A stretch of DNA of 64,000 nt from JAVJST01 sp040219295 (GCA_040219295.1 JAVJST010000008.1:232286-296285), one strand, 5' to 3'; counted from the first letter of the stretch, positions 26,076 through 35,376 are shown. The notes: generated from the letters alone by a model not told the origin. Numbers and translations are program-made.

Positions 26076-26579
26076 TTAGTACATCAGGTCGTAGATCGGA
26101 TAGAACAGCGGCTCCGAAAGCGCCTTCGGCAGCGGGATCGTGAGCGCCCACTCGAACAGGCAAAAGATGAACACCGGCACGCCGATTGTCAGGGCAAGGC
26201 TCAGGGGCCAACCGTGACGCCCGACGAATCTGACGTAAAACAGCATGAACAGCAGCAGGCCGATGTAAATGCCGACGAGCTCCGTCAAGATCAGGAGTCC
26301 CAGAATGGCGCCAGCCGAAATACCGACGACGTACATGGCTTCCCGTGGCAGGTAAGGTTCGGTCGAAACCGACTCCGCAGTCTGCTTCAGGTACCACCGG
26401 ACCAGCGTCCAGACTGAGGTCCCAAGCAAGCCGACCGACAGCCAGAACGGCCAGAATCCTGAACCGGGACCCTTCTCCCGCACCCACCCGATGGGCAATT
26501 CTGCGCTCTTCCACATGAGGCCAAGCGACATAAGGATCGTCGCGATGGCCATCAGGAACTCAGCTTTTCGGACAGTCAT
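26076..26579 (-). CDS. tctB: Tripartite tricarboxylate transporter, small membrane subunit
   Basis: A 167-residue protein with four predicted membrane helices (EFLMAIATILMSLGLMW, FWPFWLSVGLLGTSVWTLV, YVVGISAGAILGLLILTEL, LALTIGVPVFIFCLFEWAL in parts), the usual size and topology of TctB. The conserved GSGFWPFWL corresponds to the family's PG-x-FP segment. It lies between tctC, from which it is separated by 221 bases with a strong hairpin, and tctA. It assists TctA; its exact role is not known even in the family. Confidence 0.85.
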   Translation of the reverse strand: MTVRKAEFLMAIATILMSLGLMWKSAELPIGWVREKGPGSGFWPFWLSVGLLGTSVWTLVRWYLKQTAESVSTEPYLPREAMYVVGISAGAILGLLILTELVGIYIGLLLFMLFYVRFVGRHGWPLSLALTIGVPVFIFCLFEWALTIPLPKALSEPLFYPIYDLMY

Positions 26580-26757
26580 TTGACGCGCCCCACTCCAGTA
26601 AAATCCAAACTCGTCGTTTCGTTTGCCGCTCCGAACCTCACATCCGGCCAGGCAATGACATCCCTTCCCACGCCGATGGCGCAGTCTTAAGATCGTCTAC
26701 TCCGACAGATTCCAGGTAAGTCCCCGTCAGAGGCATGCGTACTCAGGAGGGAATGGT

Positions 26758-26784
26758 GGGAGCGCGCGCAGCAGGCGCGCTCCC
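26758..26784 (-). terminator. Intra-operon stem-loop between tctC and tctB
   Basis: GGGAGCGCGC (26758-26767) and GCGCGCTCCC (26775-26784) form a perfect 10-bp stem with a 7-base loop. It starts 16 bases after the tctC stop on the minus strand. There is no long T-run. It would stabilise the tctC message or reduce read-through into tctBA, giving excess binding protein. Confidence 0.6.
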
Positions 26785-26800
26785 GATCATTCCGGACGTC

Positions 26801-27799
26801 TTATTCGCCCGTAATCGCGGCGGCACCAACCTTTTCGATCAAGGCTTTGTGACGCTTGAGCTGCTCGGCGTGGAACGCAGCGAGATCATCGCCGGCAACC
26901 CACTCATCGCAGGTCAGACCGTCTTCTTTGCAGAAAGTCTGCCACTCTTCGGAGTCGAAGAGAGTCTTGAAGAGATCCGTGTACCAGGCCGCTGCTTCAG
27001 CCGACATGTCGGGCGGGCCGTTAATGGACCGCTGCATGAAGTAGACGATGTCGTGGCCAAGCTCACGCGCCGTCGGAATGTCCGGATAGGCAGCCATGCG
27101 TTCTGGCGTGAACTGCACCAGCGGCTTGGTGTTGCCCGCGCGATAGAACTCGTTCTGCTCAGCCGGGTTGTTGACCGTCGAATCGATGTGCTTGCCGACG
27201 AGGTTCTTGGCCACGGTGCCACCGCCCGGGAACGGGATGTAGGTGACTTCATAACCAAACTCGGCTTCCATCATCGCCGTCAGGATGGAGTCTTCCTGAC
27301 CCGAGCCGGTACCGCCGACTTTCCAGCCCTTGCCTGCCGCCTTGACCTTCGAGACATAGCTATCGAGATCATTGATGCCGCTGTCCTGATGGACCCACAG
27401 CAGGAAGGTGTCGAGAGCCATGCGGCCGATCGGCGTGAACTTGGAGACGTCAACGCCCAGATCAGTTTGGATGATTGGCGTGGTGTAGAAGCTGTTCAGG
27501 GTCACGAGAAGGGTGTGATCATCGCCCGCCTTGCCCTGCAGGTAGCGCAGCGCTTCGGCGCCCGAACCGCCAGGCTTGTTAATCGGAATGAACGGCCGCG
27601 GCGAGAGATCTTTCTTCTCGATCAGGCCCTGAAGCAGGCGCGCAATCTGGTCAGCACCACCGCCCGTACCGGCCATGATGATGAACTCAACCGGCTTGCG
27701 GGGCTCCCACGCTTTTGCAGACGTGATGGTGCCCATCACGGACGCAAGGCCGAACACGGCAACGCCGAGGCCCAACGCCAGTCTTTTAAGCTTTCCCAT
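26801..27799 (-). CDS. tctC: TctC-type periplasmic binding protein
   Basis: A 332-residue periplasmic binding protein of the Bug/TctC family. The signal peptide spans about residues 1-30 (KRLALGLGVAVFGLASVMG ... SAKA before WEPRKPVEFI). The start of the mature protein VEFIIMAGTGGGADQIARL is the family's ligand-binding loop. GGSGAEALRYLQG follows, as in other Bug proteins. GGGAGA lies 5-10 bases before the ATG. It captures a carboxylate for TctAB. Located next to oxc/frc, so oxalate is the likely ligand; the usual Bug asparagine/aspartate contacts could be examined by modelling. Confidence 0.9.
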   Translation of the reverse strand: MGKLKRLALGLGVAVFGLASVMGTITSAKAWEPRKPVEFIIMAGTGGGADQIARLLQGLIEKKDLSPRPFIPINKPGGSGAEALRYLQGKAGDDHTLLVTLNSFYTTPIIQTDLGVDVSKFTPIGRMALDTFLLWVHQDSGINDLDSYVSKVKAAGKGWKVGGTGSGQEDSILTAMMEAEFGYEVTYIPFPGGGTVAKNLVGKHIDSTVNNPAEQNEFYRAGNTKPLVQFTPERMAAYPDIPTARELGHDIVYFMQRSINGPPDMSAEAAAWYTDLFKTLFDSEEWQTFCKEDGLTCDEWVAGDDLAAFHAEQLKRHKALIEKVGAAAITGE

Positions 27800-27888
27800 A
27801 TTTTTTCTCCCTTGGTTGGGCGCACCAGCACGATAGCCGGTGGCCTCTACAAATCCTGTCCCGTTTGTGGGCTTCTTACTCTTGTGGC

Positions 27889-27904
27889 ATCTGGCATGCC
27901 AGAT
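27889..27904. promoter_or_regulatory. Perfect 16-base palindrome upstream of tctC (GntR operator)
   Basis: ATCTGGCATGCCAGAT is its own reverse complement over all 16 bases. It lies 90-105 bases upstream of the tctC start. A possible -35 element TTGACG is on the minus strand at 27929-27924, so the palindrome would overlap the -10 region (TATCTG). A near-identical site stands before the gntR-oxc operon. Confidence 0.7.
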
Positions 27905-28001
27905 ACATCAATATATCAAGCATCGTCAACGATGGAAACGAATTCTGCTCTATTCCACCACCTCAGTCCAGTGCTGCCAAAAAGCTTGTGTTTTCATAAC
28001 A

Positions 28002-28868
28002 TTAATGCGCCATCAACAGCGGGAAATCCGCATGATGGAGGACGTACTCAGTGGCGCCGCCGAGAACGAAATCTCCGCGCGACCCCGAACCATATGCACC
28101 CATGACAAACATCTGCGCGCCGGACCCTTCGACGGTGTCGATAAGGGCCTTGCCCAGATTGTCTTCATTCGCAGAGAAGGTCTTGATGTCGGCGTCCAGA
28201 CCGTAACTCGCAAAATAATCGCGCAACGCATCCGGGCCGAGAACCGGCTTCTGCTCCGCCTCGCCCGACACGATCGTCAGCTTCTTGGCGTTGTCCAGCA
28301 ACCGCATCGACCGCTTCACTGCGCGCGCAGATTCGACGCTACCGTTCCATCCGATTGCGACGTGGTCGAGCACGCTCGCAACTTCGCGGTCCGGCGCGAC
28401 GGCGGTCAACGCACCGACGGCGAACAAAGAACTCTGGAACGTGTTCATGCCCAGGTTTGAGTTGCGGTCAGGCCGCGCAACGACAACGAGGTCGGCAAGC
28501 CGGCCGTGAATGCCGACGATCGCGGCCTGCTTGCCTTCCTCTTCCTGCCACGTCGCGGTCACCGTGCCGGGGGAAAAATCAGCAGGGGGCGTCGTGACCT
28601 CCTCGACGTCGTGGGTACTGCAATACTCTCTGAACAGTTCGTGCAGGCGTCCTTCCTCAGCTTCCGCAACGCTGCGGGCCGTCGATAGGATGGACTCCTT
28701 GATCGATTTCGGCACCGGCACGCCAAAAGGCAGAAGATCTTCCGGTCGGGCGTGGACGTGAATGACCTGCAGATGGCCGCCGTTGGGACGCACGATCGCC
28801 CCGCCGAGAGTCAGTACGTTTTTGCCTTGGCCGTCGCCACGGACGGGAACGAGCACCCTGCGAAACAT
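28002..28868 (-). CDS. Universal stress protein family protein
   Basis: A 288-residue protein beginning RRVLVPVRGDGQGKNVL, typical of a UspA domain. A second Usp-like half starts near residue 160 (VAIGWNGSVESARAVKRSM) and ends with GAYGSGSRGDFVLGGATEYVLHHADFPLLMAH, the ATP-loop type G-x-x-G-x9-G-S/T pattern. So it is a tandem Usp protein. It is the last gene of the oxalate operon, 29 bases after fhs. A stress or energy-status role during growth on oxalate is inferred only from position. Confidence 0.85.
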   Translation of the reverse strand: MFRRVLVPVRGDGQGKNVLTLGGAIVRPNGGHLQVIHVHARPEDLLPFGVPVPKSIKESILSTARSVAEAEEGRLHELFREYCSTHDVEEVTTPPADFSPGTVTATWQEEEGKQAAIVGIHGRLADLVVVARPDRNSNLGMNTFQSSLFAVGALTAVAPDREVASVLDHVAIGWNGSVESARAVKRSMRLLDNAKKLTIVSGEAEQKPVLGPDALRDYFASYGLDADIKTFSANEDNLGKALIDTVEGSGAQMFVMGAYGSGSRGDFVLGGATEYVLHHADFPLLMAH

Positions 28869-28897
28869 CTTAGAAACCTCCCCAAATAATGCGGCCC

Positions 28898-30565
28898 TTA
28901 GAACAGTCCATCGATCAATCCGTCATCGTTGATGCGGATCGTTTCGGCTGCCGGCACGCGCGGCAGGCCAGGCATCGTCATGATCTCGCCGCAGATCGCG
29001 ACAACGAAGCCAGCACCCGCAGAAAGTCGAACCTCACGAATGGGGATCGAGAAACCGGTCGGCGCGCCGCGCCAGTTCGGATCAGTCGTGAACGAGTACT
29101 GGGTCTTTGCCATGCAGATCGGCAGGTGCTTGTAACCGGCTTCTTCCCAAGCCTCGAGCTGGCTGCGGATCGACTTGTCGATGACGACGTTGTCGGCCCG
29201 GTAGATTTCCTTGGCAATGATTTCGATCTTGTCCGCGAGCCCCATGTCGTCGGGGTAGAGCGGCTTGTAAGCCGCGCTGCCACCCTCGACCAACTCGACA
29301 ACTTTCTTCGCGGTCTCGGTGATGCCCTTGCCGCCGTCTGCCCAGTGGGTGTTGACGATCGCCTCGGCACCGAAGTCGGCACAGTAGGCCTTGATCGCCT
29401 CAACCTCGGCGTCGGTATCAGTGACGAAGTGGTTGATACCGACCACGGCCGGAACGCCGAACTTCTTGAGGTTCTCGAGATGACGTCCGAGGTTCGAGCA
29501 ACCGGCAGTCACCGCGGCTACGTTTTCCTGGCCGAGATCGTCCTTCTTAACTCCGCCGTTCATCTTCATGGCGCGAACGGTCGCAACCAAAACAACGGCT
29601 TTCGGGGTCAGACCCGCCTTGCGGCACTTGATGTCGAAGAACTTCTCGGCGCCGAGATCGGCACCGAAACCAGCTTCGGTCACGACATAGTCTGCGAGCT
29701 TGAGCGCCGTCTTGGTAGCGACTACCGAGTTGCAACCGTGCGCAATGTTGGCGAACGGTCCGCCATGGACAAAAGCGGGGTTGTTCTCGAGTGTCTGCAC
29801 GAGGTTTGGCTGCATAGCGTCCTTCAGTAGAACGGCCATCGCGCCTTCCGCCTTGATGTCGCGGCAGAACACCGGGCTGCGGTCGCGGCGGTAGGCCACG
29901 ATCATGTCGCCGAGACGCTTCTCAAGATCCTTCAGACCGCTGGCCAGGCAAAGGATGGCCATGACTTCGGACGCCACTGTGATATCGAAACCGGCCTCAC
30001 GCGGGAAACCGTTGGCGACCCCGCCGAGCGACGCGGTGATCTGACGGAGCGCCCGGTCGTTCATGTCGAGGACCCGGCGCCACGCAACGCGGCGAACGTC
30101 GATGTCGAGCGAGTTGCCCCAGTAAATGTGGTTGTCGAGCATGGCCGACAGCAGGTTGTGGGCACTGGTGATGGCGTGGAAGTCGCCGGTGAAATGGAGG
30201 TTCATATCCTCCATCGGCACGACCTGAGCGTAACCGCCGCCAGCGGCGCCACCCTTCATGCCGAAGTTCGGGCCGAGCGAGGCCTCGCGAATGCAGATCG
30301 CCGTCTTCTTGCCGATCATGTTGAGACCGTCGCCGAGACCGACCGTGGTCGTCGTCTTGCCTTCGCCGGCCGGCGTCGGGTTGATCGCCGTGACCAGGAT
30401 CAGGTTGCCGTCGGGGCGGTCCGACAGCGACGAAATGAAGTCCGCGGAAACCTTGGCCTTGTCGTGGCCAAAAGGAAGCAGATGTTCGGGATCGATGCCG
30501 AGCTTCGCTCCGATTTCCTGGATGGGTTGCTTGTTCGCCTTGCGGGCAATTTCGATATCGGACAT
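28898..30565 (-). CDS. fhs: Formate-tetrahydrofolate ligase
   Basis: A 555-residue enzyme that joins formate to tetrahydrofolate with ATP, giving 10-formyl-THF. The ATP loop NPTPAGEGKTTTTVGL is near residue 55-70, and NHFVTDTDAE and GADLGAEKFFDIKCR are family blocks. The ATG at 30565 is preferred over the more upstream start at 30607 because GAGAGGA lies 8 bases before it and the family begins SDIEIARK. In this operon it would channel formate released from formyl-CoA during oxalate breakdown into C1 metabolism. The symbol ftfL is used for the same enzyme in methylotrophs. Confidence 0.95.
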   Translation of the reverse strand: MSDIEIARKANKQPIQEIGAKLGIDPEHLLPFGHDKAKVSADFISSLSDRPDGNLILVTAINPTPAGEGKTTTTVGLGDGLNMIGKKTAICIREASLGPNFGMKGGAAGGGYAQVVPMEDMNLHFTGDFHAITSAHNLLSAMLDNHIYWGNSLDIDVRRVAWRRVLDMNDRALRQITASLGGVANGFPREAGFDITVASEVMAILCLASGLKDLEKRLGDMIVAYRRDRSPVFCRDIKAEGAMAVLLKDAMQPNLVQTLENNPAFVHGGPFANIAHGCNSVVATKTALKLADYVVTEAGFGADLGAEKFFDIKCRKAGLTPKAVVLVATVRAMKMNGGVKKDDLGQENVAAVTAGCSNLGRHLENLKKFGVPAVVGINHFVTDTDAEVEAIKAYCADFGAEAIVNTHWADGGKGITETAKKVVELVEGGSAAYKPLYPDDMGLADKIEIIAKEIYRADNVVIDKSIRSQLEAWEEAGYKHLPICMAKTQYSFTTDPNWRGAPTGFSIPIREVRLSAGAGFVVAICGEIMTMPGLPRVPAAETIRINDDGLIDGLF

Positions 30566-30637
30566 CTGCAGTTCCTCTCCCTGTTCAGCCTGGTCGTTTC
30601 TTGTCACCGGGCCGAGCGTTGTTCTCGTGTTTCCAGT

Positions 30638-31555
30638 CTACTCGCCGAGCGTGGCGCCGGGTTCGAGACCGACCTCCGCCGCCCACTCATTCGCCGGGAC
30701 CTTGCCACCGCCGGCCGGACGCACGCGCTTGAGTTGAATGCGGCCGCCAATACACTGCACGGTCACGCCGTCATCGGACACGTCCATAATGCGGCTGCTG
30801 ATACCATCGCCGGCAACCCGGTCGCAGTCAAAGACGCCGAGTTCTTCACCGTTGAACGTCGTCCATGCACCCGGCGCCGGATTGGTGCCGCGGATTAGAT
30901 CATAGACCTGGCCGACCGGCTTGTTCCAATCGATGCGCGAGTGTTTTGTCGTGCAGCGGCGTTCGTAGGTCGCCTCGGACTCGTTCTGCTCGATGCGCGG
31001 CGGATTGCCGTTCCGGTAGAGGTCGCAGACCTCAAGGACCGAGTCCACGGCTGACGGATAGATCTTCTTGAAATAGAGATCGATCACCGTGTCGTCGGCT
31101 TCAATCGGGCACTCCCACTGCAGGAGTACATCGCCCTCGTCCAGACCGTCGGTCGGATAGAACCACGAATAGCCCGACTTCTTGCTGCCCATGATGATCG
31201 GCCAGTTTACCGCGGACGGCCCCCGATGCAGTGGCAGCAGCGACGGATGGAAGCAGATCGATCCGTGCGTCGGCGTATCGCGCGCCGCCTCCGGCACGAA
31301 CACGTTGACGAACGCCATGACCATCAGGTCGGCCTTGAGCGCCGCCAGTTCATCGAGCGTTTCCTGCTCCTTGAAGTGCGCCGGCTGGTAGACCGGCAGG
31401 CCCTGCTCAAGCGCGTACTCCTTGATCGGATCGACGGGTTTGCCTTCCCGGTCCGGCTCGCAGTAGACCGCGACAACCTCGTCCCTTCCGGCTTCCAACA
31501 ACTTGGCCAGGACGTCCTTGCCGAACGCCTGCTGGCCCATGACGATGAGACGCAT
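30638..31555 (-). CDS. Stand-alone formyltransferase/10-formyl-THF hydrolase-like protein
   Basis: A 305-residue formyltransferase-fold protein. The core has HGSICFHPSLLPLHRGPSAV and GLDEGDVLLQ, which match the hydrolase domain of 10-formyl-THF dehydrogenase (ALDH1L) more closely than Met-tRNA formyltransferase; the catalytic His and Asp are kept. The carrier and aldehyde dehydrogenase domains of ALDH1L are absent. ATG 31555 has GGAGGG 5-10 bases upstream. It sits between frc and fhs, so it may release formate from, or move formyl groups onto, tetrahydrofolate. A direct use of formyl-CoA is a speculative alternative. Confidence 0.75.
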   Translation of the reverse strand: MRLIVMGQQAFGKDVLAKLLEAGRDEVVAVYCEPDREGKPVDPIKEYALEQGLPVYQPAHFKEQETLDELAALKADLMVMAFVNVFVPEAARDTPTHGSICFHPSLLPLHRGPSAVNWPIIMGSKKSGYSWFYPTDGLDEGDVLLQWECPIEADDTVIDLYFKKIYPSAVDSVLEVCDLYRNGNPPRIEQNESEATYERRCTTKHSRIDWNKPVGQVYDLIRGTNPAPGAWTTFNGEELGVFDCDRVAGDGISSRIMDVSDDGVTVQCIGGRIQLKRVRPAGGGKVPANEWAAEVGLEPGATLGE

Positions 31556-31566
31556 CAAATCCCTCC

Positions 31567-32841
31567 CTACTCAGCCGCTTCCTGTGAAACCTCGCCGACC
31601 GCACCGGATTCGATGACGTTCTGCAGTTCCTCGCCGTCGTAGCCGAGAACCTCCTTGAGGATCTCAACCGTATGTTCACCGAGCAGTGGCGAACGCGTCA
31701 CATCGACCGGGCTATCCGACAACTTGATCGGGCACCCGACCGAGAGATACTTGCCGCGTTCGGGATGATCGACCTCGACGATCGTACCCGTCTCGCGCAG
31801 GCCCTCGTCCTCGGCGATTTCCTTCATGCTGAGGATCGGGCCGACCGGAATGTCGAGCGGATTGCAGATGTCCATGACCTCGAACTTGGTCTTGGTCATC
31901 GTCCACTGCTCGATTCGGTCGAAGACCTCATTGAGTTTGTCGAGACGTTCGGGCGGAGTGGCATAGCCTTCCTTGGTTTTCCACTCCGGCTCGCCGATGA
32001 CGTCGCAGATCTTCTCCCAGACGGCGGCCTGAGTGATGAAGTAGGTATAGGCATTGGGATCCGACTCCCAGCCCTTGCACTTCAGGATGCGGCCGGGCTG
32101 ACCGCCGCCCGAGTCGTTGCCGGCACGCGGCGTCGCCTCACCGAACGGCACGCCTTCGCCGTACTGCGAGTACTCCTTGAGCGGGCCGCGTTCGAGACGC
32201 TGTTGATCGCGGAGCTTCACACGGCAAAGGTTGAGAACGCCGTCCTGCATCGCAGCCAGAACCTTCTGGCCCTTGCCAGTCTTCTCGCGCTGGAACAACG
32301 CGGTCACGATACCGAGCGCAAGGTGCAGCCCGGTACCAGAGTCGCCGATCTGCGCGCCGGTCACCATCGGGATGCCGTCGCGGAAACCCGTAGTGGACGC
32401 CGAACCGCCGGCGCACTGGGCGACGTTCTCATAGACCTTGCAGTCCTCATACTTGCCGGGGCCGAACCCCTTGACCGAGGCCATAATGATACGCGGGTTG
32501 ATTTCCTGGATGCGTTCCCAGCCGAAGCCCATGCGATCCAACGCACCCGGCGCGAAGTTCTCGACCAGCACGTCGCATTCCTCAATCAGGCGGGTGAGGA
32601 CCTGCTTGCCTGTCTCGTTCTTCGAATTCAGTTCGATCGACCGCTTGTTGTGATTGAGCATGGTGAAATAGAGACTGTCGGCATCCGGCACGTCGACCAG
32701 CTGCTTGCGCGTCGCGTCGCCCACGCCGGGGCGTTCGACCTTGATCACGTCCGCGCCGAACCAGGCCAGGAGCTGGGTGCAGGTGGGACCGGACTGGACG
32801 TGGGTGAAGTCCAGGATCTTGACCCCTTCAAGAGCTTTCAT
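31567..32841 (-). CDS. frc: Formyl-CoA:oxalate CoA-transferase
   Basis: A 424-residue class III CoA-transferase. It moves CoA from formyl-CoA to oxalate, making oxalyl-CoA for the decarboxylase. The catalytic aspartate is D167 in GAQIGDSGTGLH, at the same place as Asp169 of Oxalobacter Frc, and the mobile glycine loop SGGGQPGRILKCKGW is present, which separates Frc from CaiB-type relatives. AAAGGAG precedes the ATG by 7 bases. It lies 42 bases after oxc in the same operon. Confidence 0.93.
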   Translation of the reverse strand: MKALEGVKILDFTHVQSGPTCTQLLAWFGADVIKVERPGVGDATRKQLVDVPDADSLYFTMLNHNKRSIELNSKNETGKQVLTRLIEECDVLVENFAPGALDRMGFGWERIQEINPRIIMASVKGFGPGKYEDCKVYENVAQCAGGSASTTGFRDGIPMVTGAQIGDSGTGLHLALGIVTALFQREKTGKGQKVLAAMQDGVLNLCRVKLRDQQRLERGPLKEYSQYGEGVPFGEATPRAGNDSGGGQPGRILKCKGWESDPNAYTYFITQAAVWEKICDVIGEPEWKTKEGYATPPERLDKLNEVFDRIEQWTMTKTKFEVMDICNPLDIPVGPILSMKEIAEDEGLRETGTIVEVDHPERGKYLSVGCPIKLSDSPVDVTRSPLLGEHTVEILKEVLGYDGEELQNVIESGAVGEVSQEAAE

Positions 32842-32883
32842 GGGAGGCTCCTTTACTCGATTGTTGACTGACGTTGTTCCGGG

Positions 32884-34617
32884 TCACTTCTTGGAAACGA
32901 CGCTCTGCGGGTTGAGGTTACCGATGCGGCCGCTTTCCGTGCCCGCCGCCGGGTCGATAATCGCGTTGATCAGGCTCGGCTTGCCCGAGGCCATCGCCTC
33001 CCGCACTGCCTGGCGGAGCTCGTCGGGCGAACGCACAACATAGCCCTGCCCGCCGAACGCTTCCATCATCTGGTCATAGCGGGCCTCGGGCACGAAAACG
33101 GTGGTCGCCGGATCGTCGCCGGCCGTGTTCTGGTCGGTACCGCGGTAAATGCCCGAGTTGTTGAAGATCACGATGGTGACCGGCAGGTTGTAGCGGCAAA
33201 CTGTCTCGACCTCCATGCCGCTGAAGCCGAAGGCGCTGTCGCCCTCAATGCAGAGCACGGGGTTGCCGGTCTCGACGGCGGCGGCAACCGCCTGGCCCAT
33301 GCCGATGCCCATGACGCCCCAGGTGCCGACGTCGAGACGCTTGCGCGGCTTGTACATGTCGATCACGCCACGGGCGAAGTCGAGGGTGTTGGCGCCCTCG
33401 TTGACGAGAATCGCGTCGGGATTTTCGGCGATCGCCTGCTTCAGCACGCCCAGCGCGCCGTGGAAGTCCATCGGGTTGTTGTTATTCTGAAGCTTCGGCG
33501 CCATCTTCTGGACGTTGGTCTCGACCTTCGCGCGAATGGCATCGGTCCACTCGGCCGGCGGCGATTTCCAGTCCTTGCCCATGCCGTCCAGCAGCGCCTT
33601 AACGCAGGAACCGATATCGCCGACCAACGGCGCGGCGATTTCCACGTTGCTGTCCATTTCACGGGGCTCGATGTCGATCTGGATGAACTTCTTCGGCGCC
33701 TCGCCCCAGGCCTTACCTTTGCCATGCGAAAGCAGCCAGTTGAGGCGTGCACCGATCAACATGACCGTATCCGACTCCTTGAGCACCAGCGAACGCGCAG
33801 CGCCCGCCGACTGCGGATGGGTGTCCGGCAGCAGCCCCTTGGCCATGCTCATGGGGAGGTAGGGAACTCCGCTTTTCTCCACGAGCGCGCGGATGTCCTC
33901 GTCGGCCTGCGCGTAGGCAGCGCCCTTGCCGAGGATGATCAGTGGGCGCTTCGCGCCCTTGAGCACGTCAAGCGCGCGCTTGACGGCGTCCGCCGACGGG
34001 ATCTGAGCCGGTGCGGCGTCGATCACCTTGACCAGGGATCTCTCGCCGGCGGCGGCATCCATGGTCTGACCGAGCAGCGCGGCGGGAATGTCGAGGTAAA
34101 CGCCGCCGGGACGGCCCGAAACGGCGGCGCGGATGGCGCGGGCGATACCGATGCCAATGTCCTCGGCGTGCAGGATGCGGTACGCGGCCTTGCACAGCGG
34201 CTTGGCGATCGCGAGCTGATCCATTTCCTCATAGTCGCCCTGCTGCAGGTCGACGATTTCACGTTCGGACGAACCGCTGATAAGGATCATCGGATAGCAG
34301 TTGGTGGTGGCATGCGCCAACGCGGTCAGGCCGTTGAGAAAACCCGGCGCCGAGACGGTCATGCAGACGCCGGGCTTCTTGGTCAGAAAGCCCGCGATCG
34401 CCGCCGCGTAGCCGGCGTGCTGCTCGTGACGAAACGACAGAACGCGCATGCCCGCAGCCTGCATGAAACGGCCGAGGTCGGTGATGGGAATGCCCGGGAC
34501 ATTATAGATGTTGTTGATATCGTTCAGCTTGAGCGCATCGATGATGAGATGGAAACCATCGGTCAACGCACCTTCCGGCTGGTCAATCTGTTCAATCTTT
34601 TTTGCTGCTGTCGACAT
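32884..34617 (-). CDS. oxc: Oxalyl-CoA decarboxylase
   Basis: A 577-residue thiamine diphosphate enzyme that converts oxalyl-CoA into formyl-CoA and CO2. The N-terminal half matches Oxalobacter Oxc block for block: SFRHEQHAGYAAAIAGF with the activating Glu, SAPGFLNGLTALAHATTNC and SGSSEREIVDLQQGDYEEMD. The cofactor motif is GDSAFGFSGMEVETVCRYN ending in NN, and the ending ESGRIGNLNPQSVVSKK is also Oxc-like. AGGAGA precedes the ATG. It follows gntR by 51 bases and starts the catabolic genes of the operon. Confidence 0.95.
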   Translation of the reverse strand: MSTAAKKIEQIDQPEGALTDGFHLIIDALKLNDINNIYNVPGIPITDLGRFMQAAGMRVLSFRHEQHAGYAAAIAGFLTKKPGVCMTVSAPGFLNGLTALAHATTNCYPMILISGSSEREIVDLQQGDYEEMDQLAIAKPLCKAAYRILHAEDIGIGIARAIRAAVSGRPGGVYLDIPAALLGQTMDAAAGERSLVKVIDAAPAQIPSADAVKRALDVLKGAKRPLIILGKGAAYAQADEDIRALVEKSGVPYLPMSMAKGLLPDTHPQSAGAARSLVLKESDTVMLIGARLNWLLSHGKGKAWGEAPKKFIQIDIEPREMDSNVEIAAPLVGDIGSCVKALLDGMGKDWKSPPAEWTDAIRAKVETNVQKMAPKLQNNNNPMDFHGALGVLKQAIAENPDAILVNEGANTLDFARGVIDMYKPRKRLDVGTWGVMGIGMGQAVAAAVETGNPVLCIEGDSAFGFSGMEVETVCRYNLPVTIVIFNNSGIYRGTDQNTAGDDPATTVFVPEARYDQMMEAFGGQGYVVRSPDELRQAVREAMASGKPSLINAIIDPAAGTESGRIGNLNPQSVVSKK

Positions 34618-34668
34618 CCCAGTCTCTCCTCTGGCGTTCCATTACTGCCGCTATGCCGGCGTTGACGG

Positions 34669-35376
34669 TTACTCGGCGACTTCGCCGATTCTCGGTCGTT
34701 CGAATCTCGACCAATTCATTCTGACGTGATCATGCAGGCGCATGGTGTGTTCGCGCACCAGCCGCTCCGCCAGATCGCCGTCGCGGCTCCTCAAGGCGTC
34801 GACGATCTCCAGATGGTCCGGCACGGAGAGGCTTGCACGGTTTCCCTCGGTCATGGCCCGGCGGCGCACCGCGTGCATGTGCAGAAACAAGCCGTCGGCC
34901 GTTTCCATGATCAGCTTGCACTGCGACAAGTTTATGATGCGCTGGTGAAAACGGATATTCGCCTCCGAATACTCGTCGCATGCGTTCGGCGACCTGCCGT
35001 TCATCACGGCAAGGTTCTTCAGGGCGACGAGTTCATCGTCGGATGCCAGCTCGGTCGAAAGCCGCGCGGCCATGCTTTCGAGAGCGGCCCAGACCACGAT
35101 CATGTCGAGAACCTCTTCCAGCGTCTTGCGCCGGACGAATACACCTTTGCGCGGCAGGATTTCGACGAAGCCGTCTTGCTCAAGCCGGGCCAGGGCCTCG
35201 CGGACCGGGGTGCGGGAGATGCCCAGCTGCTCCGCCATCTTGCGTTCGTCTAAGCGGGTATCGGTGTTCTCATCGTAGATATTCATGCTCATGATGGCGT
35301 CGCGCAACACCGCGTGGATGTGATCCTTCAATGTGAAGTTCACGGCAACGGGTTCGAGCTCTAGCGAGGTCGCCAT
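34669..35376 (-). CDS. FCD-type GntR regulator of the oxalate operon
   Basis: A 235-residue GntR/FCD regulator. The winged helix domain contains EQLGISRTPVREAL, followed by the FCD domain (VWAALESMAARL, FHQRIINLSQCKLI, HMHAVRRRAM, REHTMRLHDHV). It is a close paralogue of the regulator at 23.5 kb. The ATG at 35376 is preferred to TTG 35391 because GGAGA lies 8 bases before it. It is first in gntR-oxc-frc-formyltransferase-fhs-usp and has an operator-like palindrome about 90 bases upstream, which fits autoregulated repression relieved by oxalate or an intermediate. Confidence 0.9.
   Translation of the reverse strand: MATSLELEPVAVNFTLKDHIHAVLRDAIMSMNIYDENTDTRLDERKMAEQLGISRTPVREALARLEQDGFVEILPRKGVFVRRKTLEEVLDMIVVWAALESMAARLSTELASDDELVALKNLAVMNGRSPNACDEYSEANIRFHQRIINLSQCKLIMETADGLFLHMHAVRRRAMTEGNRASLSVPDHLEIVDALRSRDGDLAERLVREHTMRLHDHVRMNWSRFERPRIGEVAE

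Noticed and set aside
26735..28105. 456-codon plus-strand open frame across tctC and its promoter
   Set aside because: It is antisense to tctC and runs through the operator; the protein has no recognisable motif, and tctC with its signal peptide is clearly the real gene.
33460..34665. 401-codon plus-strand open frame over oxc
   Set aside because: Antisense shadow of a gene that matches oxalyl-CoA decarboxylase block by block.
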